A DNA stretch of 64,000 bases from Streptococcus halotolerans (GTDB lineage Bacteria > Bacillota > Bacilli > Lactobacillales > Streptococcaceae). The notes under the pieces are model-generated. The model made no database searches and was not told the origin of the DNA. It was given only the letters and a program-made list of their open reading frames with translations. The DNA is taken from contig NZ_CP014835.1 of assembly GCF_001598035.1 (NCBI RefSeq), positions 1,182,001 through 1,246,000 of the forward strand, read 5' to 3'. Position numbers and translations under genes: made by a program. Shown here one piece after another: positions 29,294 through 37,076 of this stretch; position 1 is the stretch's first letter, and every line of letters begins with the position of its first letter.

Positions 29294-29440
29294 TTAGAAC
29301 ATAGATTTTACTACATTCTTTATAGCAGGAACATTAGTTCCATTGATTGTACAATCTCTTATAATTGTTATACATTCCATTAGTTTTACACCATCAAGAT
29401 TTAACTTGCATTCACAATCAGTTAGATCTGTTACTCTTGC
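29294..29440 (-). pseudogene. Possible phage gene remnant
   Basis: About 48 codons read open with ordinary amino-acid composition (LNLDGVKLMECITIIRDC) and no start codon with a ribosome site; a TGA precedes it. It may be the tail of a gene lost when the arpU-cos segment was captured. Low certainty. Confidence 0.25.
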
Positions 29441-29477
29441 TCAAGGTCTACACACTCCAAACTTTTGTTAAACCAAT

Positions 29478-29888
29478 TCATTCATTTGCATTCAACACTT
29501 CATCTAACTTTGCCATCGCTTCACGCTTCAATCTAAAGAATGTTGATCTACTTACATCAAGATGATCTTGTGCTTCAGTCAGCGTCCCGTTATTGATAAT
29601 GGCAAACAGTACTACAACAAGATTCAAGTCATCAACCTTATGAATATACTCCAGCAAACTTTTGCGCTCTTCATGCAACTGCTCAATCTGTTTCAGCATG
29701 TAGTCAGACTGGTCTAAATAAGCTACTGTTCTAGCTTCCTGTGCGTTTGTTTTGCTGGTCTGCACTCTTGTATCAGAATAACTTTGAGAGCCGTAGACAA
29801 CGCTTAAAGTCGCTTCTCTGTCTTCTTCTAACATTTGGATTAACTTAGGAATAGACTTTAATTGGTTGATTAATTGTTTAGCGTTCAT
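29478..29888 (-). CDS. ArpU/DUF1492-like late transcription regulator
   Basis: 136 residues from ATG 29888 (ribosome site AAGGGGG). The C-terminus is a sigma-70 region 4-like helix-turn-helix: NNGTLTEAQDHLDVSRSTFFRLKREAM, preceded by a coiled helix. Proteins of this type sit before the terminase genes of streptococcal phages and switch on late transcription. In the island it could drive the packaging-interference module or sense the helper. Third gene of the leftward late unit. Confidence 0.75.
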   Translation of the reverse strand: MNAKQLINQLKSIPKLIQMLEEDREATLSVVYGSQSYSDTRVQTSKTNAQEARTVAYLDQSDYMLKQIEQLHEERKSLLEYIHKVDDLNLVVVLFAIINNGTLTEAQDHLDVSRSTFFRLKREAMAKLDEVLNANE

Positions 29889-29901
29889 CACTGCCCCCTT
29901 G

Positions 29902-29968
29902 TGGTATAATAATAACAGCTATGTTTATTAACACACGGACTGTCTCGGGTGAGGCGGTCTTTTTTTAT
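29902..29968 (+). ncRNA. Putative small RNA unit A
   Basis: A plus-strand TGG-TATAAT (29902-29910) is followed about 30 bases later by a 9-bp stem (GACTGTCTC with GAGGCGGTC, loop GGGT) and seven T. The predicted RNA is about 50 nt, divergent from and overlapping the 5' end of the ArpU-like gene. Confidence 0.45.
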
Positions 29969-30013
29969 GCAGCTTAACTTAAACTTTTTAAAATGTAATG
30001 AACTATCACACAA

Positions 30014-30646
30014 TTATCTAAACGAAAATAATTTTGTTTTTTTTGAACTCTTACTTTTTTTCTTGCCTTTATGTTTACTTTTCATTCTCTTGCTATATTC
30101 ATCATGAAACCCAAGAGGAACTTCAATATAGCTACTCTGATTAAAATAGTTCTTTGTACGATCACTTGGCCGTCTCATTCCTAAAATCTTAGCAGTGTTG
30201 TTGTCTGCGACTTTCTCGATAATGTCACTGTATCCAGTCGCTCTAACTTGATTGATTAGCTTATTCAACTTATTTTTTACTAACCTGTTATGGCTAACCA
30301 AAATATCTAATAGTTCTTCCTTAGCTTCGTGATACTGTTCTCTTGAATCGATCAACTCTTTATCATTTGCTAATTCACTGTCGATATAACTGTGAACATT
30401 GATGTCATAAGCTTCATTAAATAAATCATGATAATAATCAATAGTATAGCCATTGGCTTCGCTAATCATTTCTTGGCGTTTTTTTGTTAACCGACCGATA
30501 CGCATAGGCCTGCTAGCGCCGTTCGTTTTCTCTAACTCTTCTATCTCGTCATCGATATCCGCAATCTTTTTATCATATACAGAAAACAATTCAAATGATT
30601 GCTTCAATCCGTCTACCCCTGTTTGAATATCTTTTAAAGTCGTCAT
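30014..30646 (-). CDS. Hypothetical coiled-coil, lysine-rich protein of the capsid module
   Basis: 210 residues. A helical, strongly charged body (KKIADIDDEIEELEK, EQYHEAKEELLDILV) and a very basic tail (SKRMKSKHKGKKKSKSSKKT) that could bind nucleic acid or a capsid interior. No family recognised. It follows the capsid-like gene by 45 bases with its own GGGAGG and may be an internal scaffold or DNA-binding partner. Function unknown. Confidence 0.6.
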   Translation of the reverse strand: MTTLKDIQTGVDGLKQSFELFSVYDKKIADIDDEIEELEKTNGASRPMRIGRLTKKRQEMISEANGYTIDYYHDLFNEAYDINVHSYIDSELANDKELIDSREQYHEAKEELLDILVSHNRLVKNKLNKLINQVRATGYSDIIEKVADNNTAKILGMRRPSDRTKNYFNQSSYIEVPLGFHDEYSKRMKSKHKGKKKSKSSKKTKLFSFR

Positions 30647-30691
30647 ATTACCTCCCTTTTTTAATCATATAATACAAGCACGATAACCCGA

Positions 30692-31495
30692 TTAAGCAGA
30701 TAGTTCCAACATTTTTCCAGCTTCACGACTCTTTAACACCACATCAAATCTTGTATAAAATAATAGATTTCCGCTATAAGCCGTATTGTTTTCAACCCAT
30801 TTAATATAATCTTTTCCACGTTCTGTTAAAACAATGGTTTCAAAGAGTGATCCGATAAAGATCTTTTTACTTCCCTTATCTCCCAATAGCTCATCATCCA
30901 CTACAAAGACACCATCAGAATAAAAGTAATTACTTGTATTTGCTTCTTTATCTATGAATAGATTTTTGTTTTCTGATTGAAGAGATGCCAAAGCAGAAGC
31001 AGTCATTACAATGTTCTTATCTACCATATTTGACAGTTTAGCGAGTTCGTTGTTCACTTGATCAATTCCATTGACTGATGTCACATCTAATTCACCAAGT
31101 TTCTTACAAATTTCCGCTGTGCGGATTTCATTATATGCTTTCGTTGCCTCTTGTTTAAACAACTCCAAAAAATCAAACTCAGTATAATCTTCAACGTTTT
31201 CCCTTGAAACAACAATGCCACCTACAAATGTTCTAATGTTGTATTTTAGTTTTGCAATGGTTAAATAAATTGCGTCTAAACTTTCTAGGTCGTCCGTGAT
31301 TTCAATCATAGGAATGTGTTTATCTGCCATTCCCACTTCGCCGTAACCATCATCCGCATTAATTATTGTACTAGCGTTAATCAATGGCGAACGCAAGTCA
31401 TTGACAATTTTTGATAAGTCAAACGATTTTGACGCTTTATCGGTTTGTACTGGCTTCTTAGGTTTGAAAAAGTCTTTTAAAATTTGTTCTGTCAT
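30692..31495 (-). CDS. HK97-fold major capsid-like protein (Ccm-like capsid remodelling candidate)
   Basis: 267 residues from ATG 31495 (GGAGGG). The order follows HK97-type capsid proteins: N-arm, an E-loop-like hairpin (GYGEVGMADKHIPMIEI), a beta strand then the P-domain spine helix (VGGIVVSRENVEDYTEFDFL), KNIVMTASALASLQ, and the end strands FIGSLFETIVLTERG, LLFYTRFDVVLKSREAGKML. Size is near the mature 280-residue protein, with no protease or portal nearby. Staphylococcal cos islands encode Ccm, a capsid homologue that redirects helper capsids to small size; this is the proposed role here. Confidence 0.72.
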   Translation of the reverse strand: MTEQILKDFFKPKKPVQTDKASKSFDLSKIVNDLRSPLINASTIINADDGYGEVGMADKHIPMIEITDDLESLDAIYLTIAKLKYNIRTFVGGIVVSRENVEDYTEFDFLELFKQEATKAYNEIRTAEICKKLGELDVTSVNGIDQVNNELAKLSNMVDKNIVMTASALASLQSENKNLFIDKEANTSNYFYSDGVFVVDDELLGDKGSKKIFIGSLFETIVLTERGKDYIKWVENNTAYSGNLLFYTRFDVVLKSREAGKMLELSA

Positions 31496-31509
31496 AAAAT
31501 TCCCTCCGT

Positions 31510-31577
31510 AAAAAAATAAAGAACCCACTAATACATATATTCAGATCTCTAAATCTGAATAATGTCTGTGAGTTCTT
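31510..31577 (-). terminator. Attenuator hairpin in the capsid gene leader
   Basis: On the minus strand GAACTCAC (31575-31568) pairs with GTGGGTTC (31528-31521) around an inner ATTCAGA/TCTGAAT stem, followed by TTTATTTTTTT, ending 15 bases before the capsid start. This is an intrinsic terminator between promoter and gene. Confidence 0.7.
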
Positions 31578-31681
31578 CTCTTTAGACTTCTTTAGTTGTT
31601 GAAACGGTCTCTGATTGGTAACATCTACCGTCTCTAAAAGAAAGTGTTATTTTCCCATAATTAACCCTTTCTTTGCTTTTT

Positions 31682-31690
31682 ATTATACCA
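31682..31690 (-). promoter_or_regulatory. Late-module promoter of the island
   Basis: Minus strand TGG-TATAAT, an extended -10, giving a leader of about 180 bases before the capsid-like gene. It separates a late unit (capsid-like, coiled-coil and ArpU-like genes) from the early operon. Confidence 0.55.
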
Positions 31691-31771
31691 CAATCTGTGT
31701 ATAATATATAGCCTTTTTCCAGCAATTTCATTACTTCATCTATATTCTGCACTTCATCACCATCCTACTTT

Positions 31772-31990
31772 TTACTTATCATATTCAACCGCTCTAGCAA
31801 TCTTCAACAACCTGTTTGACTTGTCAAAATAGCTATCATAAGTTACAAAGACTCCGTAACCCACGCCATGAACTTCTACCACGTCTACCTCACAAGCCCA
31901 TTGCGTGCCTGTGAAGTAACCTAGAATCGCTAGTCTAATATCTTGCGCCGTGGGTTGAAACAGTGTCTTATAAACCCAGTAATGATTCAT
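31772..31990 (-). CDS. Hypothetical protein, 72 aa
   Basis: Compact mixed alpha/beta protein (YWVYKTLFQPTAQDIRLAILGYF, EVDVVEVHGVGYGVFVTYDS). No family recognised. Last gene of the early/replication operon, 8 bases after the next upstream gene. Confidence 0.55.
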   Translation of the reverse strand: MNHYWVYKTLFQPTAQDIRLAILGYFTGTQWACEVDVVEVHGVGYGVFVTYDSYFDKSNRLLKIARAVEYDK

Positions 31991-31998
31991 GTACTACC

Positions 31999-32253
31999 TC
32001 ACTTATTTTCTTCCAACTCATCTAGGCGAGAATTAATAAGATCAATATCAGCTTCAATTTTTGATAATCGGTCATCATGTTCTGCCAATCGTTCATAAAT
32101 TTCTGTTTGACTTTCGCTGATCATTTCCAACAACTTTGCCCAATTCTCGCTATTCTTTTCCAACATTTCTGGCAAAACATCTTTATTAGCGTATAATGTC
32201 ATAGCTTCCGCAAAATCTAAAGCTTCTTGAATAATTTTTTGAATATCTGTCAT
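31999..32253 (-). CDS. Coiled-coil hypothetical protein, 84 aa
   Basis: Acidic and almost wholly helical; the second half (YERLAEHDDRLSKIEADIDLINSRLDELEEN) shows heptad repeats typical of a short dimeric coiled coil. Ribosome site AAGGAGAA. Function unknown. Confidence 0.6.
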   Translation of the reverse strand: MTDIQKIIQEALDFAEAMTLYANKDVLPEMLEKNSENWAKLLEMISESQTEIYERLAEHDDRLSKIEADIDLINSRLDELEENK

Positions 32254-32254
32254 G

Positions 32255-32434
32255 TTAGTTCTCCTTGTAAATTACTGTTACAGTCAACACTCGTGCTAAT
32301 GTTGAGGAACTGCTGTTCCCTATTTGACTGACTTGAATATCTTTGATATCCACCTTTTCTGCAAACGCATTAACTTCATTTTCTAACGCTTGACTGTTAA
32401 AGCGTTCAAATGATTCAAATATCTTGATTTTCAT
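32255..32434 (-). CDS. Cse60-family small protein, 59 aa
   Basis: MKIKIFESFERFNSQALENE then SSTLARVLTVTVIYKEN: the short strand, helix, strand pattern of the Cse60 family found in Firmicute phages and plasmids. Ribosome site AAGGAGAA. Ends 1 base before the next gene. Confidence 0.55.
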   Translation of the reverse strand: MKIKIFESFERFNSQALENEVNAFAEKVDIKDIQVSQIGNSSSSTLARVLTVTVIYKEN

Positions 32435-32454
32435 GTTATTCTCCTTATTTTTAG

Positions 32455-32760
32455 AAAAGGTAACGAGGTATAAAACTAGGTAACGAGGTGGTTACTTGGT
32501 ACCTAGTTACCTCAAAACCTTATTATAGCAACGTTTCTAGACACTTTTTAGGGCGGTAACATGGGTAACTAGATTTTCCTATAGGTGCATAAAGTAAGAA
32601 AAAACCTTTTATGTTTTTTTCTGTTATACTTCTCTAGTAAAACCTAGTTACCTTGGTTACCTAGTTACCTTATCATCTATAAACCTTTTCATATCAAGCG
32701 TTTAGCGATTTTGGCAAATTTACTTAAGCCTAGTTACCACCTAGTAACCCCAGGTTACCC
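32455..32760. repeat. Iteron-rich putative replication origin
   Basis: About a dozen copies of GGTAAC or its complement GTTACC, mostly as CTAGGTAAC/GTTACCTAG, in groups at 32457-32516, 32555-32570, 32642-32673 and 32730-32759, around an AT-rich stretch (32575-32640). The block immediately follows the rep gene, the place of the origin in staphylococcal islands. Confidence 0.65.
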
Positions 32761-34362
32761 TTGCTTAATTAGCTCAAAAATACCTTCTAGGGAGATATTT
32801 CTATCCGCTTCTTCTTCAATTTCCTGCTTGGCATTATTGAACCTTTTATGATTAACAATCCGATAAGCTTGTTTTGGCTTGCCATTGATTTTCTTTTTAA
32901 AGGCTTCAACTCCAATACTTTTCATATCGTTTCCAACTTTTGTGCGATTATTCCCATATGCTTGTCCCCTCAAAAATTCCATTGTGTCATCTTTAAGAGC
33001 GTACTCATTAAATTCAAGGGCTTCAATCAAATAAAGCAGATAGTCATTTATTTCAATTTCATTCTTGAGTTCAACGTCTCTAAACTCAAATTGACACCCT
33101 TGTTCTTTGAAGTATTCCATTGAGGCAATCAGGAAACCGATAGAACCTTCAATATTAGGTGACTTATCGTGGTTAGTGAATGCTTCCCAATAGGGAGCAA
33201 AAATATTCTGTCTTTCCAAATCAGTTTCTCCTTTTGGTCTGTCTTGATACTGGATCAGCACCTTACGTCCGTTCATTTCATCAGATAGCAAAACTTTCTT
33301 GTTCGTATCAATGCATAAGACACTTGTTAGATCAATTAAGCCATAGTTTTGGCCAACCAACCTTGAAAGGTGCGTTTTTTCGGTAGCAATAATTTTTAGA
33401 ACACGTTCCATCTTATCACCCATAATATCGCCTTGTTCAGTCGCAAGTGCCATCTCACCACCAGCAAACATCGCCCAAGCATTGCTTGCTTCAAAAGCGC
33501 TACCTGTTAAATTGTCTAGTTCCACGTCTACCTTATTGAATAGTCCAGACAAAGCAATATGCCTTAACCCTTTACCTGTTCTAACATCAGATTTTGAAAC
33601 GAAGAAATTCAATTTAGGATACAGTCCACTAGCAACTTGAGCGATATAATAAGCTTGAAGTTGGGAATTGTGATAGCTGTCTTCATCAGCAATAACATAT
33701 TCTAGAAACTTAGTTGCTATTTCTACGCTCTCAATAGCTTTGTTGAATGGAACATCATAGTATTTAAAATAGGAACTATGGTTGTCCTCTGAAATTCTAG
33801 TCAGCGTATGTTTTTTTAAATCAATGACAAAATCTTGGCCTAAAATCTTGTGGGGTTCTAAACGTCTTTTAGCTTTTATATTTAGGGTTTTATGAATTCC
33901 CTCAAGAATTTCAAGTACATATTCCCCTTCATTTTTGAAGTTATACAATTTCCGAATAGTGTAGTCGTCTAAAACGACCACTTGTTTATCATTAACATCA
34001 TAAAGTTTACTGTTGTAAAATGTTAGTCTACCAAGTAAATAATCAATCACCAACTTTGCAAAAGGTGAAACTGTAGTCCTATAGCTCACTTGAAGACGTG
34101 ACGTTTTCTTTTGCTTATTCTCAACAATTTTCAGTTCAGCATAAATAAATTTATAAACCTTACCGCTGATTTCAGTCGTGTACATCACTTCGCTTTCAGG
34201 GATGAACGCCTCGTGATTTTTATAATGAACCTTGTTAAAATCATCTAATAGAACCAACTGGTGGATCTGTTTCTTATAATCAGCTTTCATTTTGGATTTT
34301 CCAAAAACCGCTTCTTTCCAATCAGTATTGACTAAAGTTTTTAAATGGTCAGTTATTGTCAA
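32755..34362 (-). CDS. Island replication initiator/helicase (Rep, SF3-like)
   Basis: 535 residues. A modified P-loop VRTGKGLRH around residue 265 follows NFFVSKSD; then ELDNLTGSAFEA, GGEMALATEQGD (Walker B-like) and LVGQNYGLIDLTSVLCIDTNK, the order of phage/plasmid SF3 helicases that replicate satellites. The tail has a winged-helix-like region probably for iteron binding. It overlaps the upstream gene by 4 bases and ends at the iterons. Confidence 0.7.
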   Translation of the reverse strand: MTITDHLKTLVNTDWKEAVFGKSKMKADYKKQIHQLVLLDDFNKVHYKNHEAFIPESEVMYTTEISGKVYKFIYAELKIVENKQKKTSRLQVSYRTTVSPFAKLVIDYLLGRLTFYNSKLYDVNDKQVVVLDDYTIRKLYNFKNEGEYVLEILEGIHKTLNIKAKRRLEPHKILGQDFVIDLKKHTLTRISEDNHSSYFKYYDVPFNKAIESVEIATKFLEYVIADEDSYHNSQLQAYYIAQVASGLYPKLNFFVSKSDVRTGKGLRHIALSGLFNKVDVELDNLTGSAFEASNAWAMFAGGEMALATEQGDIMGDKMERVLKIIATEKTHLSRLVGQNYGLIDLTSVLCIDTNKKVLLSDEMNGRKVLIQYQDRPKGETDLERQNIFAPYWEAFTNHDKSPNIEGSIGFLIASMEYFKEQGCQFEFRDVELKNEIEINDYLLYLIEALEFNEYALKDDTMEFLRGQAYGNNRTKVGNDMKSIGVEAFKKKINGKPKQAYRIVNHKRFNNAKQEIEEEADRNISLEGIFELIKQG

Positions 34363-34886
34363 GCAGTCGCCCCCTCTCTATAATATTTGTTCACCTCATC
34401 AAGCAGAAAAGCATTCAAACTTGTTGTTCTCAGGGCTGTCGTTAAGTACAGGTAAACTTTTTCTTGATCAACACCATCACGATAACAACGCCTGATGAAG
34501 CTTATCATTTCATCTTTAGTGCTGATTCCATAAGCAAAGGCTCTATCTACAATGCCTGTAAGAGATAGGCCGTAACCGTTCCTATCTGCCTTTACAGTTG
34601 CAATTTGAAGAGCATTAACAAAATCAAGCACCTTACCGCTTAAATAAGTTGGTGTCATATCATGTACCGATTGCCAATTGTTAGTTAGATAAGTATCGAT
34701 GTTATCTGTTTCACTGACGGAAATCTGAACGCCATCTTTGCCAAGATTTTCAAAATAACAGTCCGTCGGCTCAAAATAGGTCATAATACAATAACCCTGC
34801 TTGTATAACAGGCGTGTTTTCACGCCATCCAACCCCCTAAAGTCTTTGACCCAATCAGGGGCAATCATAATATCAATATATCGCAT
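34359..34886 (-). CDS. Replication-associated protein, 175 aa (primase-like candidate)
   Basis: Located where PICIs carry pri, directly before rep, with 4-base overlap. A mixed alpha/beta N-terminal half (IMIAPDWVKDFRGLDG) and a helical C-terminal half (VDRAFAYGISTKDEMISFIRRCYRDGVD) that could be a primase C-terminal helical domain. No catalytic motif is clear, so primase activity is only inferred from position. Confidence 0.5.
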   Translation of the reverse strand: MRYIDIMIAPDWVKDFRGLDGVKTRLLYKQGYCIMTYFEPTDCYFENLGKDGVQISVSETDNIDTYLTNNWQSVHDMTPTYLSGKVLDFVNALQIATVKADRNGYGLSLTGIVDRAFAYGISTKDEMISFIRRCYRDGVDQEKVYLYLTTALRTTSLNAFLLDEVNKYYREGATA

Positions 34887-35164
34887 TAGCCCACCCCCAT
34901 AAAAAGCAAGACATCACTAATCTTATAAAAAATCGTCTTACTGCCCTTAACTGGTGGAACATAAGGCCTTAAGCCGTGTTTTTTCCACCTATCTATGGTC
35001 GGTTGTGAGATATGCAAATCTTCTCTTAACTCCGTTTGATTGATCAATCCCGTTTTACTTGGTTTGATATATTGCTGGTTTACTATCGTCTCTAAAACAG
35101 GAATCAACTTCTCAATCCCCTGAAGCTGGATTGCTGTCATTAGTTCATCTATTTTATCTTCCAT
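34886..35164 (-). CDS. Helix-turn-helix protein (MerR/excisionase-like), 92 aa
   Basis: LINQTELREDLHISQPTIDRWKKHGLRPYVPPVKGSKTIFYKISDVLLFM is a winged-helix of the excisionase/MerR-like class. Candidate excisionase or replication accessory factor. Overlaps both neighbours, so translationally coupled. Confidence 0.65.
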   Translation of the reverse strand: MEDKIDELMTAIQLQGIEKLIPVLETIVNQQYIKPSKTGLINQTELREDLHISQPTIDRWKKHGLRPYVPPVKGSKTIFYKISDVLLFMGVG

Positions 35165-35477
35165 CTAACACCCTCCTAAACTCTCGTAAATCAGCATTCA
35201 ATAAAGCTGTAATAGTTTTGCGTTCCTCATTAACTTGGTTGTCTAAGGCTCTGACACCTTCTAGGCGTTCTGTGTCATTAGCTGGGATATAAAGCCCCTT
35301 AGCGCTTGTCCCTCGCTCACCGATAATAGCAACGCCATGCTTTAACCTAAGGCTTCTAACAAGGTTTCTAATTGTTCTGATATCAATATTCAACAAGCCA
35401 GCTAATTCCGCTGTCGGAGTTGCGTTTTCTTTACCGACTTTCAAAAGCCTTAACAATCGTTTTTCAAGGTCTGTCAA
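35154..35477 (-). CDS. Winged-helix DNA-binding protein, 107 aa
   Basis: N-terminal HTH (TAELAGLLNIDIRTIRNLVRSLR) followed by a wing with VAIIGERGTSAKGLYIP, and a helical tail. This type appears in early regions of phages and islands. Overlaps neighbours at both ends. Confidence 0.65.
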   Translation of the reverse strand: MTDLEKRLLRLLKVGKENATPTAELAGLLNIDIRTIRNLVRSLRLKHGVAIIGERGTSAKGLYIPANDTERLEGVRALDNQVNEERKTITALLNADLREFRRVLDGR

Positions 35478-35772
35478 ATTCCCATACCCCCAATAATGTT
35501 AGGTTCTCTTTTGCTATGTCGTTAAAAGTCATATAACACTTAGCAGAATCAGTTTTTAACAATGCTTTGAAGTATTCCTCGTTGTGGTCATCGCTTATCA
35601 CAACTGCATTAGATGAAATATTCACTTCAAATAATGCGTAAGGTGACCAACCATAAAGAACTGCAAACGCCCTAGCTAGTTCGATGTTTTCGGCTAAGAA
35701 TGTTTCTGGTTTTAAGCCATCTTTTTGAATGGCAACCATGTTTTTAACTGGGGTTACGTGATAGTATTTCAT
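35464..35772 (-). CDS. ADP-ribosyltransferase-fold-like small protein, 102 aa
   Basis: Start set at ATG 35772 because GTGAGGAGA precedes it. MKYYHVTPVKNMVAIQKDGLKPE followed by ENIELARAFAVLYGWSPYALFEVNI resembles the opening of small ART/KptA-like folds (H-x-T, then a helix, GL-P, and the strand after the Y/S region). No clear catalytic Glu can be assigned. It may be an active modifier of a host or helper protein, or only share the fold. Co-transcribed with the early operon. Confidence 0.45.
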   Translation of the reverse strand: MKYYHVTPVKNMVAIQKDGLKPETFLAENIELARAFAVLYGWSPYALFEVNISSNAVVISDDHNEEYFKALLKTDSAKCYMTFNDIAKENLTLLGVWEFDRP

Positions 35773-35786
35773 TTTCTCCTCACTTT

Positions 35787-36011
35787 TCAAATCCACTTTC
35801 TTAAATCGTTGACGTGTTTTGTTAAACTATTGATAGCGCCTTGTTGTGTTTCGATAATATCAATCAACACCCCTATCGTCTTGTCCGTCCTTATAAGGTG
35901 TTCCACCATCATACTTTCAAGCGTGCCATCATTGATATAGTCTTCTAGCTGTTTAACTTGTTCATTTAATGCTCGTTGGTGTTGTGTTAAATCAATAATA
36001 TTATCTGTCAT
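35787..36011 (-). CDS. Helical hypothetical protein, 74 aa
   Basis: Predicted mostly helical (ALNEQVKQLEDYIND, GVLIDIIETQQGAINSLTKHVNDL), likely oligomeric. No family recognised. Overlaps the upstream gene by 11 bases. Confidence 0.55.
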   Translation of the reverse strand: MTDNIIDLTQHQRALNEQVKQLEDYINDGTLESMMVEHLIRTDKTIGVLIDIIETQQGAINSLTKHVNDLRKWI

Positions 36012-36240
36012 TAATATCCCCCAAAAAATGTTCTTTACTGCTAATCATAATCTGACCCCGTTCCCACATGTCAGTAAAATCGCATAGGATTTCAAATAAC
36101 CTATCATAATCGCCTTGATAGTCTTCTGGATTGATAACGCCATCGTTTGCCAATGCGTCAGCTAGGTCAAAAGCTTCATATAGCCAATTACCGAAGTTCT
36201 CCGCTCTTGCTTCCGAAAGATTGAATGGTTTATTGTTCAT
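36001..36240 (-). CDS. Acidic hypothetical protein, 79 aa
   Basis: Start placed at ATG 36240 (MNNKPFNLSEARAENFGNWLYEAFDLADAL) with GGGAGAG upstream; an earlier in-frame start runs into the previous gene. Strongly acidic and helical. Function unknown. Confidence 0.55.
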   Translation of the reverse strand: MNNKPFNLSEARAENFGNWLYEAFDLADALANDGVINPEDYQGDYDRLFEILCDFTDMWERGQIMISSKEHFLGDINDR

Positions 36241-36241
36241 C

Positions 36242-36436
36242 TTAGTCTCTCCCTTGCATTTGGATAACAGCACCATATCTTGATAGGTACGTTAGATCAG
36301 AATCGTTTTTATGCTCTGTATCGTCTGCTTTAGGCTCTATTTTGCTTGGTGTTTTGACGAGCTGATAGAATACCCATGCGAGAACGAGAAACAGAATAAC
36401 GTAACCTGTGGGGCTTAAATTAAGTTCTTGGATCAT
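36242..36436 (-). CDS. Small membrane protein, 64 aa
   Basis: One membrane span near the N-terminus (TGYVILFLVLAWVFYQLV) and a charged cytoplasmic tail. Such one-span proteins are common in phage early operons. Function unknown. Confidence 0.5.
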   Translation of the reverse strand: MIQELNLSPTGYVILFLVLAWVFYQLVKTPSKIEPKADDTEHKNDSDLTYLSRYGAVIQMQGRD

Positions 36437-36611
36437 TGGTTCTCCTCTCCTCTAATCTATCTACTAATTGTTCTAGCATCATATTCACGATAGTTAATGT
36501 TGCATAGGTACTGTTTCGGTCGTCTACACTCAACGCCAAAGCTGAAATCGCGGAAAGATTGGATAGCGCTACCTTCAATTCATCATAATTGATTATTTCT
36601 TTGTCAGTCAT
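36420..36611 (-). CDS. Hypothetical protein, 63 aa
   Basis: Two amphipathic helices (DELKVALSNLSAISALALSV and TLTIVNMMLEQLVDRLEERR). AGGAGAA ribosome site. No family recognised; overlaps the next gene by 17 bases. Confidence 0.5.
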   Translation of the reverse strand: MTDKEIINYDELKVALSNLSAISALALSVDDRNSTYATLTIVNMMLEQLVDRLEERRTNDPRT

Positions 36612-36656
36612 GAATTTCTCCTAACATTAACCCATAAAAATCATTTGTCATTTTTT

Positions 36657-36833
36657 TTACCCTCTCGCTTTGTAATTTTCTATATATGCTATTTGTTCTT
36701 CTGATGTCATAGCTAGATAACTTTCAATTTCCTCTTTAGACAATCTGCCCTCGAAATAGTCCGTTATCATTGCAATATCTGTACCGTCTGCGCCGTAAGA
36801 ACGCAATAAATCAGTTGTTAATTCTTGTGCCAT
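36657..36833 (-). CDS. Hypothetical protein, 58 aa
   Basis: MAQELTTDLLRSYGADGTDIAMITDYFEGR then LSKEEIESYLAMTSEEQIAYIE: two acidic helical segments. ATAGG is a weak ribosome site. Coding character is good for an island gene, but function is unknown. Confidence 0.45.
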   Translation of the reverse strand: MAQELTTDLLRSYGADGTDIAMITDYFEGRLSKEEIESYLAMTSEEQIAYIENYKARG

Positions 36834-36957
36834 TTTTTTACCTATCTTATTGTTTGATTTTAATTATTTTTTACACCGCTAGAGCAATAGCTCCCTAAGT
36901 TGGCAGTCGGTGTGTTAGGACTTGCGCCCTCTCGTCTGGTCAAAACCACTTAAAATG

Positions 36958-37069
36958 TGGTATAATTAAGATAATAAGTATTACTAAGCCCCATACTTGC
37001 CTGTATCTGGTTTTGTAATTTTTTTCAGTTAAAAGACTTGCTTGAATTGCCGTTCGTAAGTCTTTTTTT
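36958..37069 (+). ncRNA. Putative small RNA unit B
   Basis: Plus-strand TGG-TATAAT (36958-36966) predicts a start near 36973. A hairpin AAGACTTGC/GTAAGTCTT plus seven T ends it near 37069, so about 95 nt. The hairpin is bidirectional and can also end the leftward gene at 37077. The RNA contains a segment (36985-37005) shared with the int leader. Confidence 0.45.
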
Positions 37070-37076
37070 GTTGTCT

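Noticed and set aside
29195..29565. Rightward frames of 60-66 codons opposite the ArpU-like gene
   Set aside because: No ribosome sites and they are mirror frames of coding or AT-rich sequence.
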